DNA of 64,000 nucleotides from Pectobacterium versatile (lineage in GTDB: Bacteria > Pseudomonadota > Gammaproteobacteria > Enterobacterales > Enterobacteriaceae). This document shows positions 30,001 to 37,603 of this stretch, one piece after another. Both the position numbers and the translations under genes were made by a program. The stretch covers positions 19,680 to 83,679 of the forward strand of contig NZ_JAINZP010000019.1 of assembly GCF_020166435.1 (NCBI RefSeq), written 5' to 3'. Below the pieces are notes generated by a model that saw only the letters and a program-made list of their open reading frames with translations, did not search any database and was not told where the DNA came from. Positions within the stretch are counted from its first letter, which is position 1. Each line of letters starts with the position of its first letter.

Positions 30001-32690
30001 TCTGCCCGGCTCAATAGGTTATCGCTGGCGATAATGTTGATGGCGATGCTGTCGCCAGACTTATCGACGTTGATATTCTGGCTTCCGCTTGCGATGTTGC
30101 CCGCTTTGTTACTCACGTTGACGCTAATACTGTGCGCACCGTCCGCCAGCAGCGCGATATCTGCGGTTGAAACGTTGATGCTCCAGACACCGCCGGATTG
30201 CACGGTGGCAAGATAGGTTTTCCCATTCAGGCTAATGATAACAACCTGTCCCGCCTCAACGTTGGTCGTCGTCCCGCTCAACTGCTGGCTGACTTTTGCC
30301 TCCGCGCCATCAACGATGTTATCGCCTGCGAAATTATTGATGGTAATGGTCGGTACGGTGATTGCGCCGCTGTCAATGGTCAGCGGGCGGGTAACTGTTG
30401 TGGTGTTGCCTGCGGCATCGGTCAGTGTAACGGTCAGGTTATGGTTTCCGTCCGCGATAGCCACGAGATCGGCCGTTGGTAGCGTGATGCTCCAGTTACC
30501 GTCGCTGCCGACGGTGGTGGTGTAGGGTTTGGCATTCAGCGTAACGGTGACCGTACGACCAGCTTCGCTAAGCGATGCTGTCCCGCTGACCACCTGATTG
30601 ACGGCCAGTTCTGCGCCATTGAGGACGTCATCCTGAGCAATCGCGGAGACGGTGAGCGTCGGTGGTGTCGTATCCACAGTGATATTTTGCGTTATGGTCG
30701 CTTCGTTGCCTGCAATATCGCGGACGACGATCTCCAGCGCGCTGATGCTGTTTGATGGCAGATTTTGCAGCACGCTTTTAGGTACAGTGATTGTCCAGTG
30801 CCCGTTGGCATCCACTGTTCCTGTCACATAGTACCCGCCGATCGTCAGGCTGACGGTTTGGCCCCTGCCGATAATCCCCGTTTCCCCGCGGATGACCTGA
30901 TCCTGCGCGGCTTCAGCGGCGTTTAATACGCTGTCAGTGAACGGTGGTGTCAGCGTAATGGAAGGGAGCGTATTGATGTGAACATCCAGTGTGTGGTTAG
31001 CTGTGACGGTATTTCCACTGATCCCCTGTACGCTGGCAGTGATGGTGTTACTGCCGTCTGACAGCAGAAGCAGGTCGGCGCTGGGGATGTTCAAAGACCA
31101 TTTGCCGTCTGCGCCTGTTGTAGTGGTATAGGGTTTTCCATTCAATGTGACTGTGACGGTTTGGCCAGCGGCAACGTTGGCCGTTGTGCCATCAATCGTT
31201 AGCGGCTGCCCAGCTTCCACGGCATTCAGACGGTCATCTGTCGAGACGATGCTGATGTTGACTGCTTCGGCGCTGGTATCCACCGTGATGGTTTGTGGCG
31301 GCAGCGTGGTGGTGTTGCCTGCTTTATCTGTTAATGACGCCACCAGAGTGTAGGTGCCGTTAGTCAGCGCCTGGATATCACCGGAAGGAATAAGTACGCT
31401 CCAGGCGCCGTCGCTTCCTACTGTCGTCGTGTAGGTTGTGCCGTTAAACGTTATCGTCACGGTCTGGCCGACATCCGATAAGGAAGCCGTACCGGAGACA
31501 ACTTGTGAGGACTGGAACTCGTCGGCGGTGAGCAGGTTGTCTCCGGTAAACGGTAACAGGGACAGCTCCGGTGGCGTGGTGTCGACAATAATGGTGCGGT
31601 TGACCACGGTGATATTGCCAGCATTATCGCTGATCGTGAACGACAAGGCGTGTTCACCTTCGCTCAGTGCACGAAGGTCTGCGGCGGGCACGGTCAGGGT
31701 CCAGTTACCGTCTGCATTAATGGTCGTGGTATAGGTTTTCCCATTGAGCGTGATGGTTACGCGCTGGCCTACTTCACCGGTTCCGTTGAGGATCTGGCCG
31801 TTTGCCAGTTCTCCGACGGTGAGATAATTGTCGCCCGTAAATTTATCAACGGTTAGATTTGGGGGTAGGGTATCAATGGTGAGATCGATCGTTTTCTCAT
31901 GGATAACACCATTAGCACCCGGCACGCTCACTTTTAATGTGTAAATGCCGTCCTGCAGCCCGGTAAACGCATCTGCTGGCAGCGTAAAGCGCCAACTACC
32001 GTCGGCTGCAATGGTGGTGGTGTAGACCACGCCGTTTAACGTGATGGTGACCGTCTGCCCCTCGCTGACGCCGACAGTCTTCCCACTGAGAATGTGGGAT
32101 TGACCGATCTCCACACGATTCAGGATATTATCCCCAGCGAAAGTATCAATGGTTAAGGATTCTGGCGCTGTAGGTGTTGTGGGCTTATTGTCGTCGCTTG
32201 ATGAACCCACGGCGATGGCTGCTCCGCCGATGGCGATTGCACCCAGAATCCCCCCCAACGTGGTTGCTGATAACGTGCTGGTGGTGGTGCTGCCTATCAG
32301 TAGCGACGCCATATCACCCAACGTGGCGTATTCTGGCGTAAGGACAATCGCTTCTCCCGCTAACACGGCTCCTTCTGCCGCTGCCGCGCCGGAGAACTGT
32401 GCATGGATGAGCCGGGTGCCATCGTCAAAAACCAGTTCGCTGTGATAACCGGCGGCATCCAAAGTAAAGAAGCTTTCATAGCGGACGGTGGTACCGTCTT
32501 TCATGTGCAAGATAAGATCGTTGCCAACACGCTCATAGCGAGACACCACGTCGGGTGTGCCAAAGATTCTGACGGTGCTGCTTTCCAGCAATTCGACATT
32601 CGTCGCCCCCTGAGGAACGGCGTTGATGAATTGACCACTATGACGCGACAGGATATTTGCATTTCCCGCAATAACATTCATATCTGACAT
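18096..32690 (-). CDS. Giant multi-repeat BapA-like adhesin (4864 aa)
   Basis: This single 14.6-kb reading frame encodes about 4864 residues. Residues 1-100 are a BapA-type N-terminal module, with a Gly/Ala/Ile hydrophobic stretch near 146-162. I count 44 Ig-like repeats between about 172 and 4625, each opening with a GDNxLNxxE-type strand and ending in DxAGN. Repeats 4-23 form five cycles of a four-domain unit. Repeats 26-36 are shared with the small paralogue. Repeats 37-44 (LNPVFG, LGSLFGGDG) are found only here. The C-terminal 235 residues have one GGEGDD RTX-like motif and the secretion signal ending QQGLLVNMV. It is expected at the cell surface, exported by the TolC/ABC/HlyD set downstream. 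From memory, P. atrosepticum has a described multi-repeat type I adhesin under cyclic-di-GMP control; this is probably its counterpart. Confidence 0.93.
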   Translation of the reverse strand: MSDMNVIAGNANILSRHSGQFINAVPQGATNVELLESSTVRIFGTPDVVSRYERVGNDLILHMKDGTTVRYESFFTLDAAGYHSELVFDDGTRLIHAQFSGAAAAEGAVLAGEAIVLTPEYATLGDMASLLIGSTTTSTLSATTLGGILGAIAIGGAAIAVGSSSDDNKPTTPTAPESLTIDTFAGDNILNRVEIGQSHILSGKTVGVSEGQTVTITLNGVVYTTTIAADGSWRFTLPADAFTGLQDGIYTLKVSVPGANGVIHEKTIDLTIDTLPPNLTVDKFTGDNYLTVGELANGQILNGTGEVGQRVTITLNGKTYTTTINADGNWTLTVPAADLRALSEGEHALSFTISDNAGNITVVNRTIIVDTTPPELSLLPFTGDNLLTADEFQSSQVVSGTASLSDVGQTVTITFNGTTYTTTVGSDGAWSVLIPSGDIQALTNGTYTLVASLTDKAGNTTTLPPQTITVDTSAEAVNISIVSTDDRLNAVEAGQPLTIDGTTANVAAGQTVTVTLNGKPYTTTTGADGKWSLNIPSADLLLLSDGSNTITASVQGISGNTVTANHTLDVHINTLPSITLTPPFTDSVLNAAEAAQDQVIRGETGIIGRGQTVSLTIGGYYVTGTVDANGHWTITVPKSVLQNLPSNSISALEIVVRDIAGNEATITQNITVDTTPPTLTVSAIAQDDVLNGAELAVNQVVSGTASLSEAGRTVTVTLNAKPYTTTVGSDGNWSITLPTADLVAIADGNHNLTVTLTDAAGNTTTVTRPLTIDSGAITVPTITINNFAGDNIVDGAEAKVSQQLSGTTTNVEAGQVVIISLNGKTYLATVQSGGVWSINVSTADIALLADGAHSISVNVSNKAGNIASGSQNINVDKSGDSIAINIIASDNLLSRAESLQPLAISGNTANVPAGQTVTVTLNGKNYTTTVAADGSWTLQVPSADLQLLSDGNATITASVNVTGSAAVTDNHTLGVHIHTLPQPTIDTPFGNGSLNGAEALVSQTITGHTGISGAGQTVILSLGGKSYTGTVDTAGNWKVTVPAADLQQLPEGNNTLLVTAQDAAGNQAGKTFVSPTDFTAPTLTIGTIAGDDTINMVESQSNQTVNGTASISEAGRTVVITFDGQFYTGVVGSDGNWSINLPTAALRGMADGSYKLSASLTDAVGNTVSVEKSIELSADPAFQPTIFVNPFVNENNVITAADLKVSQWLTGTSANVETGQIATILLNKKFYFAAIKSGGNWSVEIPAADMAQLSEGTVSITAQVVDQAGNEGSHENWSNVDMDNDSISISIVTIDNQINRLEASQPLTISGSTVNVTPGESVTVTLNGKTYIGTIAANGSWSVTIGSSDILALPDGTATIVASVANPGDIPVTASRNIDIHINNLPQPTIDQPFGDGILNIIESASGQNLTGKTGIAGGGQSVIVTLNGKTYTATVDNQGNWSAALPAADLQFLPTGVQTIRVQATDTAGNSIQGIRDITVDTARPLLTLKPLTSDGIINAAESLNDQVISGNALQSDAGRTVIVTINNKNYQAQIQADGSWSATVPATDLQALADGNYTVTATLTGASGNSATSTESLTLDANPANLPLLTVNAIALNNIIDGGEINVAQIISGGSLNVEAGQRVTVTLGDNTYTATVDSNGQWRVSVPSIDLLHLAQGTHTVTIGVNDISGNPATLSQTITVNTSLSGIAIDTVAGDDKLNQAEAAQDLTVNGSSQNVAAGTAVTITLNGKSYAGVVQPNGTWSITVSAADVSTLADGTSTLTVTTVDSTGNVLSGSRTIEVFTHSSPTLTLNTPFSDGILNAAEAGVTQTLSGTTGIASPGQTVTATLGGVTYTGIVDTAGNWTISLPANGLQNLPNGTTALQVSVSDAAGNSSTLTSNITVARTPPTLTTTSVTADNILNSTEVLSNQLLTGTASPSSAGQTVTATLNGKTYSGTVGSDGTWNITIPSADLSNLSDGNYSIVTRLTDAAGNTATTTQTISVDASPLNAPVVTIGTFAGNNIIDGAEARVSQVISGTSKNVEQGQTVTISFNGKAYTAQVLSNGGWSTTISDTDMALLVNGSQTITVSVSDVSGNTATSSSTVTVNTNASGLSIAPITGDNLLNAQEATSGITINGGAVNVAAGTDVNVILNGKTYTVQVQPDGTWSAAIQPGDLRVLGDGIITVNVTAVDQAGNALSGTQQLGVSINNPPVASLHMPFSNGYLNLSDAQAGQTLYGTTGLRGAGQTVSVTIGTTVYSGTVDSNGNWSLQLSPSVLTPLADGLLNISVTVSDAAGNTSTVQGSAFVDLTPPVLTINPIGIDDIINIAESLLPLEITGTSPLNDSGRPIIVNVTINGQIYQGLAQADGTWHVTVPAGDLQNMPNGITAITATLTDAAGNTGTVSHSITLDTDPAKAPTLTIATLSTDDYLNLAESGQALTISGGSQNVEQGQQVTITLNGGIYFATVGSDGSWSVQVPATDVGNIPDGKQTVSASVTDVSGNPGSATHSITVITDATNLPAITIATLSGNDVVSAQDTQSDLLISGSTTNVQVGQRVTVTLNSKTYLATVGADGNWSTTVPASDVQNLPQGNQDVTATVNDIAQNPATATHPFTVDTVPPLLSIDMLVDTSDIGLADALAGLPLSGKGEAGLLVTIKVGTAVYSAVADSNGVWQITVAANDLLALGDGVKTLQASVTDGAGNASAASIDITLKTQSLPTLTLDSLYDNNVLTIAELASATTIGGTYTNLPVGTVIQVTIGAYTTTGVTLAGGLWSATIPANALSILADGNVQVSATVTDSAGNTGSAGGTLDVVIHTNFTISIATPFVDGVLNQVESTADQLLTGTTGLIDPGQSVSVSITNGTLTHTYSATVAANGQWNVTLPSADLTSLGDGTHTINVTVTDHAGNTGSGSGSFTSVIVGVPVASLDTPFGDGKLSLADAQPGATLSGQTGLTSNVGQTVSVSINGTSLPATVNANGSWSLSLDRQTLIDLPDGSVNFTVTVTDSAGNTSTAAATANVLTTTMPVATLDLPFGDGILNTTEIQAIQTLTGKTGITSAGQEVTITVTNKATLAVTTFTATADGLGGWSRNLSPADLALFTEGNYSISVKVTDWVGNSNTSTALDVSSAQTLPAPIVDVQPFGIDGILSSAEAASALTFSGRTQIGGNGQSVKLEIDLNGIRYTATVDSNGNWSVTLPPNALNSLVDGQHTITVTAVDAAGNTGTTPIIFTSDLTPPTITLNTPFDDGYLSIVEAGTLLGRTLSGNAGDAVNVTVTFGGQALVTQLSGGVWTATLTPTQLSQLADGTHNIVITATDSLGNSATLNSQAILAVQATPTLAITAFAGLDGLNYAESRTTQTISGTSTDLAVGQTVTVTLNNIEYTGKILAGGTWSVTIPSADLQDLANTAYTITADATDKAGNPATQASVGFNVNLTQPPMVMVIDPIAGDNIINASEINGNVTISGRSIGPSSAMTAVSLNIGSTPLVVITDANGFWSTTIPASLYFTTQGNVNVTATSLDAILTRTVLVDTVAPTLDIVAFAGDNVLGGTEVSTAQTITGTASTAEAGQIVSVVMNGKTYSAQVSVTGTWSVSVPAADLAQLGDGSHTITATLADTAGNTTTDIQVITVDTGIPLLSVTLFDDNILTLAEALAGAAITGTGEVGATVTLTAGPLTGTTTVGSDGNWTIPVLSANLQNLIDGPQVIGVTLTDTSGNSTHLDVTLDVALNKTLGAGITDIFGNDGILNLAESLLTQVISGNATGNYLGAKVQVTVLGTTVEGTVGANGAWSVALPSNVFTGLSNGLLAVNVDIVDSHGNVKNQLVNIDVLKTLPVIDSVVAFTDGALNAADVATSQIISGIVSGGSVALGATVSVTLGTKLYAGITVGAGGAWSLSVPALDLQALQDGTLALGIAVTDHAGNNASQIVNVPTVIKNLPSITLNPVFGDSLLNLGDLLVNQTLSGTATGLAGRTITLSISGSQIATATVGSDGKWSAAVTPSVLGILQGLGSGDFTVSATATDSVGNSSSGSAGIKFDFAQPVITLNPVFGNDGFINAAEALVAQTIGGVVTNASAGSQVAVTLGGKTFLSTVGTGGAFSLTLQPSDLSTLLDGSTTLNVSVTNASGNTGTVNNAINIIAKNLPTISLGSLFGGDGFLNAAEAALTQTISGTTTNAVAGSSVVVRIGTLTLNATVGNDGAWSTSLTPLQLSGLTNGNLTVSATVTDPAGNSTGISTGINIAILPPTITLNPLFNNGVLDLPSLLSTQLIGGTTANVPAGTAINVTLGSKTYTTTVGANGGWSLPVPSLDLKALADGVTNVGVRLVDAAGNVGTQTSTVSVAINGQPTLTISPLFGGDGLLNAVEAAAGQVISGTSTNAIGSTIQISLGTKTYSAVVQSNGSWSVSLPSLDLNSLTDGTLSLNASLTNAAGKTTSAGASIGVGVHALPTVNLGSLFGGDGYLNLAEAGINQIISGTTTNAAGGNVTLTVGGLVLSAAVASNGTWSISVSSANLLNIADGNLSVGVKVTDLYGNTNNTSSNVVVKTHQLPQLGIDAVGSLIGNTVGLLANGVTVSGTSRYVQQGAKVNVTLLGQTLQGTVGADGKWSTQFSSSLLGINILNVGAILAALLGTAVEASVTDQAGNFTGVSAGLTSGISLGLPLMSMMALDVDDSSVAQVSSLSSEQSDTGESTDAQPLHVSSKMAAVALSETHTIDNSASTDVEESIYAIGGVVVNLADGSVQTGTDVEGGEGDDLITLSTLDFTQIDGGNGIDTLVLDGTELNLDLTALGLKIDNVEIFDLGQSGTNSITLDLDRALNITDRPEDDLLIVGGEGNQVSLIPGEGAWSTVGQRDIDGQRFDVYHHSSLDSANNLGDVLVQQGLLVNMV

Positions 32691-33409
32691 GAAATAGCCT
32701 CTTGCTTATCTGCAACCATTGTCTTAATACCTCTCCCGGCGGATCGTGGCCGTAACGGAAGACGTATGGGGATAGGCACCACCAACAAAAAGAGGGGGGC
32801 TAAAGCCGACCTGGTTCAGAAACAAAAAGCAGTAGTCGTCAAATATGATTAACAATATTGCTGTGTATCCCTCTGCTATGGGGATTAGGTTATTGGGATC
32901 ATATTCACCCAATTCTTGATATTTATAGGTGTGGCTTAACTAAAAATCCAACTTTTTTGAAATGTTTTGAAAATAAAAAATATGACAATATTCTTACGTA
33001 TTAAATAGCTTAGCGGCATTATCCTCCTTATTTAATTATTACCACACTAATTATGGTGTTAAATTACCATCTATTAGCGCATCTGGTGGCTTTGTAATAC
33101 GTCTTTTGTCCACATTTGAGCTGGGGTCGATGGGGGATACTCACCGTGAAGATCGTATCTTTATCTCTATTTGTTGTATCAATTTGTGTTTTTTGTCATG
33201 CGTGGCCTTAAGCGAAGTGTGTTGCCAGAAAAGTGATAATGAAGTGTGATAATTCATCATATTTTCTTATGCTTCGTGTTGGCGATACCGAGCGTGGGTT
33301 TTGAAAAGATGGCATCTGGCGTAGTGCTGGATATGAGAATTATTCTTGATATCACGGTCATCCCGATTACACTGCGGGCGATTGTTTTCATCAGAGAGAC
33401 CAGGTTGTT
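32691..33409. other. Divergent region between large adhesin and yojI
   Basis: 719 bp without a gene. The left 310 bp mirror the small adhesin leader (shared islands at 32799-32822 and from 32918), including the candidate promoter at 32922-32951. The right 350 bp are AT-rich and must contain the yojI promoter. I see no recognisable operator, repeat or RNA gene there. Confidence 0.6.
32922..32951 (-). promoter_or_regulatory. Candidate promoter of the large adhesin
   Basis: Minus-strand TTGGAT and TATAAA with an 18-bp gap, in the same relative place as in front of the small adhesin. It implies an untranslated leader of about 220 nt. Confidence 0.42.
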
Positions 33410-35056
33410 ATGGAGTTGCTCCGCATTGTTTACCAGCAGTACCGTTGGCCCTTTCTTGCCGTTATCCTGCTAAGTTTGTTGAGTGCCGCATTGGGCATTG
33501 GGCTTATTGCCTTTATCAACCTGCAATTGATTGAAACGGTCAATCAGTCGTTGAGCGTATTGCCGCAATTTCTGGGCTTGCTACTGCTCCTGATGGGGGT
33601 GACGCTGGTGTCGCAACTGGCGCTGACTACGCTGGGGCACCATTTCGTTTATCGCCTGCGTGGGCAATTTATCAAACGTATTCTGGACACTAACATTGCC
33701 CGTATCGAACAGCTCGGCAGTGCGCAGCTGCTTGCTAGCCTGTCCAGCGATATCCGCAATATCACTATTGCGTTTGTGCGTCTGCCGGAGCTGATTCAGG
33801 GCATTGTGCTTACCATCGGTTCGGCCGCTTATCTGGCCTGGCTTTCCCCTAAGATGCTGGTCGTGACGTCCGTGTGGATTGCGATAACGCTCTGGGGTGG
33901 TTTTATGCTGGTTTCCCGTGTATATCGCCACCTGACTCAGGTGCGGGAAGCGGAAGATCGTCTCCAGAAAGATTACGAAACCGTGATTAACGGGCGTAAA
34001 GAGCTGACGCTCAATCGTGAGCGGGCGCAGAAGCTGTATGAAGAGGTTTATCAGGCCAATGCGCAGGATTACCGACAGAACGTAATTCGTGCCGACACCT
34101 TTCACCTCAGCGCGGTGAACTGGTCGAATATTATGATGCTGGGCGTGATTGGGGCGGTCTTCTTCATGGCAAACAACCTCGGCTGGGCGGATACCAACGT
34201 GGCGGCGACGTACTCACTGACGCTGCTGTTTTTACGCACGCCGATGCTTCAGGCCGTTGGCGCACTGCCGACGCTGCTGAGTGCGCAAGTCGCGTTTAAT
34301 AAGTTGAAACGTTTCGATTTGGCGGATTATCAGGAACCGTTCTCCGTTGCGGTTGCCCCTGCCGACTGGCACACGCTGGAACTGCGTGACGTGGTGTTTC
34401 GCTATGACGATTCCGGCTTTGAAGTCGGACCGATCAATCTGGTGATAAAACGTGGCGAACTGGTGTTTCTGATTGGCGGGAACGGGAGTGGAAAATCTAC
34501 GCTGGCGATGCTGCTGACAGGGCTTTATACCCCGGTTTCCGGCGCGCTGCTGCTGGATAACCGCCCTGTTACGGCGGAAACGGGTAAGGATTACCAAAAG
34601 CTATTTTCTGCCATCTTTACTGATTTTCACCTGTTCGGACAGATGATGGGGCCGCACGGAACGGAGCCGGATACGGCGCTGGTCGATAGCTGGCTGGATC
34701 GTCTGAACATGCGGCATAAGTTGACGCTGGAGAATCATCAGGTGATGAACTTACAGCTTTCTCAGGGGCAGCGTAAGCGTGTGGCGCTGCTGTTGGCCGT
34801 CGCCGAACAGCGGGACATCCTGCTGCTGGATGAATGGGCGGCCGATCAGGATCCGCAATTCCGCCGCGTGTTTTATCTTGAGCTGTTACCGCAACTGCGT
34901 GCATTGGGGAAAACGATTGTGGCGATCAGCCATGACGATCACTACTTTGAACATGCCGATCGCCTGCTTGAAATGCATCAGGGAACGCTGTCAGAACTGA
35001 CGGGCGACGCGCGTGAACAGGCCTCGCAGGATGCCGTGGCGCAGATTAGCCGATAA
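33410..35056 (+). CDS. yojI: ABC transporter YojI (peptide/siderophore-type exporter)
   Basis: This is a 548-residue half-transporter with membrane and ATPase domains in one chain, the length of E. coli YojI (547). The membrane part (about residues 10-310) carries the conserved YojI stretches [29 protein letters not shown] and [16 protein letters not shown]. The ATPase has Walker [10 protein letters not shown], signature LSQGQRKR (Q in place of the usual second G) and Walker [15 protein letters not shown]. coli YojI exports microcin J25 and interacts with TolC; the natural substrate in a plant pathogen is unknown. It stands alone, divergent from the adhesin locus, and I see no functional link to it. 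Confidence 0.93.
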   Translation: MELLRIVYQQYRWPFLAVILLSLLSAALGIGLIAFINLQLIETVNQSLSVLPQFLGLLLLLMGVTLVSQLALTTLGHHFVYRLRGQFIKRILDTNIARIEQLGSAQLLASLSSDIRNITIAFVRLPELIQGIVLTIGSAAYLAWLSPKMLVVTSVWIAITLWGGFMLVSRVYRHLTQVREAEDRLQKDYETVINGRKELTLNRERAQKLYEEVYQANAQDYRQNVIRADTFHLSAVNWSNIMMLGVIGAVFFMANNLGWADTNVAATYSLTLLFLRTPMLQAVGALPTLLSAQVAFNKLKRFDLADYQEPFSVAVAPADWHTLELRDVVFRYDDSGFEVGPINLVIKRGELVFLIGGNGSGKSTLAMLLTGLYTPVSGALLLDNRPVTAETGKDYQKLFSAIFTDFHLFGQMMGPHGTEPDTALVDSWLDRLNMRHKLTLENHQVMNLQLSQGQRKRVALLLAVAEQRDILLLDEWAADQDPQFRRVFYLELLPQLRALGKTIVAISHDDHYFEHADRLLEMHQGTLSELTGDAREQASQDAVAQISR

Positions 35057-35262
35057 CGTAAATCGTCGCGGCGGAATGCCGCGCTGTGAGGCATCACACA
35101 CCGTTAGCGTGAAGTCTGACAGGCATATATTAATTCGTTGAATTCTGGGGCATTATAAGCGCCAATGTTGGCAGGCTGCTAACAGAGTGGGTATTTTTTA
35201 CTTACAGATCAGGCACCTGACGTATCTGGTCTGCCACTTAACTCAATAAGTTGGTATAGGTT

Positions 35263-36312
35263 ATGAAAAGGATATTTAACGCATTATTCGTTGTTGTTTT
35301 TGTTTGTTTTTCGTCTCTGGCAAATGCGGCAGAAAATCTGCCTAACATTGTCATTCTGGCAACGGGCGGTACGATTGCAGGCTCCGCTGCGGCCAACACG
35401 CAAACCACAGGTTATAAAGCCGGTGCGCTGGGCGTAGAGACGCTGATTCAAGCGGTGCCAGAGCTGAAAACGCTTGCCAATATTTCAGGCGAGCAGGTTG
35501 CCAGCATCGGCAGTGAAAATATGACCAGCGACGTGCTGCTGAAGCTGAGCAAGCGCGTGAACGAGCTGCTGGCACGCAGCGATGTTGATGGCGTGGTCAT
35601 TACGCACGGTACGGATACGCTCGACGAATCGCCTTACTTCCTGAACCTGACGGTGAAGAGTGACAAACCGGTGGTCTTTGCCGCAGCGATGCGTCCGGCA
35701 ACGGCCATCAGCGCCGACGGCCCGATGAACCTGTACGGTGCGGTAAAAGTGGCAGCGGATAAAAACTCTCGCGGTCGCGGTGTTCTCGTTGTGCTGAACG
35801 ACCGTATTGGCTCTGCCCGTTTCATCAGCAAAACCAACGCCTCTACGCTGGACACCTTTAAAGCGCCAGAAGAAGGTTATCTGGGCGTGATTATCGGTGA
35901 CAAAGTTTATTACCAGACGCGTCTGGATAAAGTTCACACCACGCGTTCCGTATTTGACGTGACCAACGTAGATAAACTGCCAGCTGTCGACATTATTTAT
36001 GGCTATCAGGACGATCCAGAATATATGTATGACGCCTCTATCAAACACGGTGTAAAAGGCATCGTGTATGCGGGGATGGGCGCAGGTAGCGTATCCAAGC
36101 GCGGCGACGCCGGTATCCGTAAAGCGGAAAGCAAAGGTATCGTTGTTGTGCGTTCCAGCCGTACCGGCAGCGGCATCGTGCCACCGGATGCGGGCCAACC
36201 GGGTCTGGTTGCCGATTCTCTGAGCCCGGCTAAATCACGCATTCTGCTGATGCTGGCGCTGACGAAAACGACGAACCCAGCGGTGATTCAGGATTATTTC
36301 CACGCGTATTAA
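35263..36312 (+). CDS. ansB: Periplasmic L-asparaginase, type II
   Basis: A 349-residue precursor that hydrolyses asparagine (and in the Erwinia type also glutamine) to the acid plus ammonia in the periplasm. A signal peptide ends near residue 22 (SLANA). Catalytic residues are in place: Thr37 in ATGGTIAG, Tyr51 in TGYKAG, Ser84 in GSENM, Thr117-Asp118 in THGTDT, and the Lys of AADK. The sequence is strongly similar to the Dickeya chrysanthemi enzyme as I recall it ([25 protein letters not shown]). It is a single-gene unit with a strong terminator behind it. E. coli ansB responds to FNR and CRP, but I find no convincing box for either here. Confidence 0.96.
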   Translation: MKRIFNALFVVVFVCFSSLANAAENLPNIVILATGGTIAGSAAANTQTTGYKAGALGVETLIQAVPELKTLANISGEQVASIGSENMTSDVLLKLSKRVNELLARSDVDGVVITHGTDTLDESPYFLNLTVKSDKPVVFAAAMRPATAISADGPMNLYGAVKVAADKNSRGRGVLVVLNDRIGSARFISKTNASTLDTFKAPEEGYLGVIIGDKVYYQTRLDKVHTTRSVFDVTNVDKLPAVDIIYGYQDDPEYMYDASIKHGVKGIVYAGMGAGSVSKRGDAGIRKAESKGIVVVRSSRTGSGIVPPDAGQPGLVADSLSPAKSRILLMLALTKTTNPAVIQDYFHAY

Positions 36313-36338
36313 TCGCCTGATCGGTTTTTAGTGTGGTA

Positions 36339-36365
36339 GCCCCGCCTTTAAACGCGGGGCTTTTT
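36339..36365 (+). terminator. Rho-independent terminator of ansB
   Basis: GCCCCGC / GCGGGGC with an 8-nt loop, followed directly by TTTTT, 26 bp after the ansB stop codon. Confidence 0.9.
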
Positions 36366-36498
36366 ATTTCCTGTCATCCCATTTTTACTTTTGGTTATTC
36401 AACTTTTCGTTTCCACTGAGAAGTCACTTCCCTCTCTGTTGATTTTATCGGTATGATTCAGCCCACGACAAAGCAGGTAATCACCCCTATTTATCTTT

Positions 36499-36560
36499 GA
36501 TACCCGAAATAATTCGAGTGGCGGGACAGCCTACGTGCGTCCAGCTTGAAGTATGGCGGA
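36499..36560. repeat. Internally deleted mini-ERIC, inverted orientation
   Basis: About 62 bp holding both ERIC ends (TACCCGAAATAATTCGAGT and, at the other side, CTTGAAGTATG) without the central palindrome. It is inverted relative to the full copies in this window and ends about 33 bp before the aroL start, so it sits in the aroL promoter/leader. Confidence 0.75.
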
Positions 36561-36593
36561 GTGGGTGAATAAAGAAGAAGGATACGTCATTAC

Positions 36594-37115
36594 ATGACAC
36601 ACCCCATTTTTATGGTTGGTGCCAGAGGCTGTGGAAAGACCACCGTTGGGCATCAGCTGGCGCAGGCGTTAGGATATGACTTTGTCGATACCGACCTGTT
36701 TATGCAGCAGACCACCAATATGACGGTGGCTGATGTGGTTGCGCAGGAAGGATGGCATGGGTTCCGCCAGCGTGAAAGTCTGGCGCTTCAACAGGTGACG
36801 TCTAACCGCTGCATCGTCGCGACGGGCGGTGGTATGGTGCTGGCGGAAGCCAATCGGCGCTTTATGCATGACAAAGGCACCGTCATTTACCTCCATGCGG
36901 ATGCCGAACTGCTGGCTCAGCGGCTGGAAGAAAATCCGCAGGATAACCAGCGTCCGACGCTGACGGGTCGCCCCATCGCAGAGGAAATGGCTGATGTATT
37001 GGCCGCGCGCGAGGCGCTTTATCGCGGCGTCGCGCACCACGTCATCGATGCATCACAAACGCCAGAAGCGATTGTGGCAAGCGTGTTGAAGGCGCTGCGC
37101 CTGTCGGCAGCATAG
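36594..37115 (+). CDS. aroL: Shikimate kinase II
   Basis: 173 residues. It phosphorylates shikimate at the 3-hydroxyl with ATP in the chorismate pathway. Walker [10 protein letters not shown] is at residues 9-17. The shikimate-binding part shows [14 protein letters not shown] and GGGMV, and the lid region has QRPTLTGRP. Length equals E. coli AroL (174), and the GCGKTT loop with Cys is AroL-like. As in E. coli, ppnP follows nearby, but aroM and yaiA are not between them. No TrpR or TyrR box is evident; the mini-ERIC occupies the upstream region. Confidence 0.95.
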   Translation: MTHPIFMVGARGCGKTTVGHQLAQALGYDFVDTDLFMQQTTNMTVADVVAQEGWHGFRQRESLALQQVTSNRCIVATGGGMVLAEANRRFMHDKGTVIYLHADAELLAQRLEENPQDNQRPTLTGRPIAEEMADVLAAREALYRGVAHHVIDASQTPEAIVASVLKALRLSAA

Positions 37116-37255
37116 GAAGGTGAACCGGACACTGGCAAAATAATCACCAGTCAGTGTTACCGAACACCAACTTTCAATGAATAGATCGTGACAGTGGCTC
37201 GACTCTCCTTTTAAGATGAATTTCCTGAATTTTTTCGATGATAGGGTGCCGCGCT

Positions 37256-37540
37256 ATGCTGAATGTAAATGAGTATTTTGCAGGGAAGGTCAAATCAATC
37301 GGTTTTGAAGGCGACAGCATTGGCCGCGCCAGTGTCGGCGTCATGGATGCGGGTGAATACACCTTTGGAACCGGGCAGCCGGAAGAAATGACGGTGATCA
37401 CCGGAGCATTGAAAGTCCTGCTGCCAGGCTCACCGGATTGGCAGGTTTTCACACCGGGAGAAACCTTTTTCGTTCCGGGAAAAAGTGAATTCAATTTGCA
37501 GGTAGTCGAGTCGACCTCTTATTTGTGTAAGTACCTGTAA
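37256..37540 (+). CDS. ppnP: Pyrimidine/purine nucleoside phosphorylase
   Basis: A 94-residue cupin-fold protein (formerly YaiE). It splits purine and pyrimidine nucleosides with phosphate to free base and ribose-1-phosphate. I start at MLNVNEYF (37256), which gives exactly the family length; the upstream in-frame ATG at 37238 adds six unconserved residues. Conserved stretches are [30 protein letters not shown] and the end TSYLCKYL. It sits 140 bp after aroL and is closed by a good terminator. Confidence 0.95.
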   Translation: MLNVNEYFAGKVKSIGFEGDSIGRASVGVMDAGEYTFGTGQPEEMTVITGALKVLLPGSPDWQVFTPGETFFVPGKSEFNLQVVESTSYLCKYL

Positions 37541-37565
37541 TTTCCCTCTTCTTGTCAATAAAATA

Positions 37566-37603
37566 AAAGTGGTTTTTCATTATTAATGGAAAGCCACTTT
37601 TTT
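37566..37603 (+). terminator. Terminator of ppnP
   Basis: A 15-bp stem with two G-T pairs (AAAGTGGTTTTTCAT / ATGGAAAGCCACTTT) and a 5-nt loop, leading into TTTTTT, 25 bp after the ppnP stop. Confidence 0.85.
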
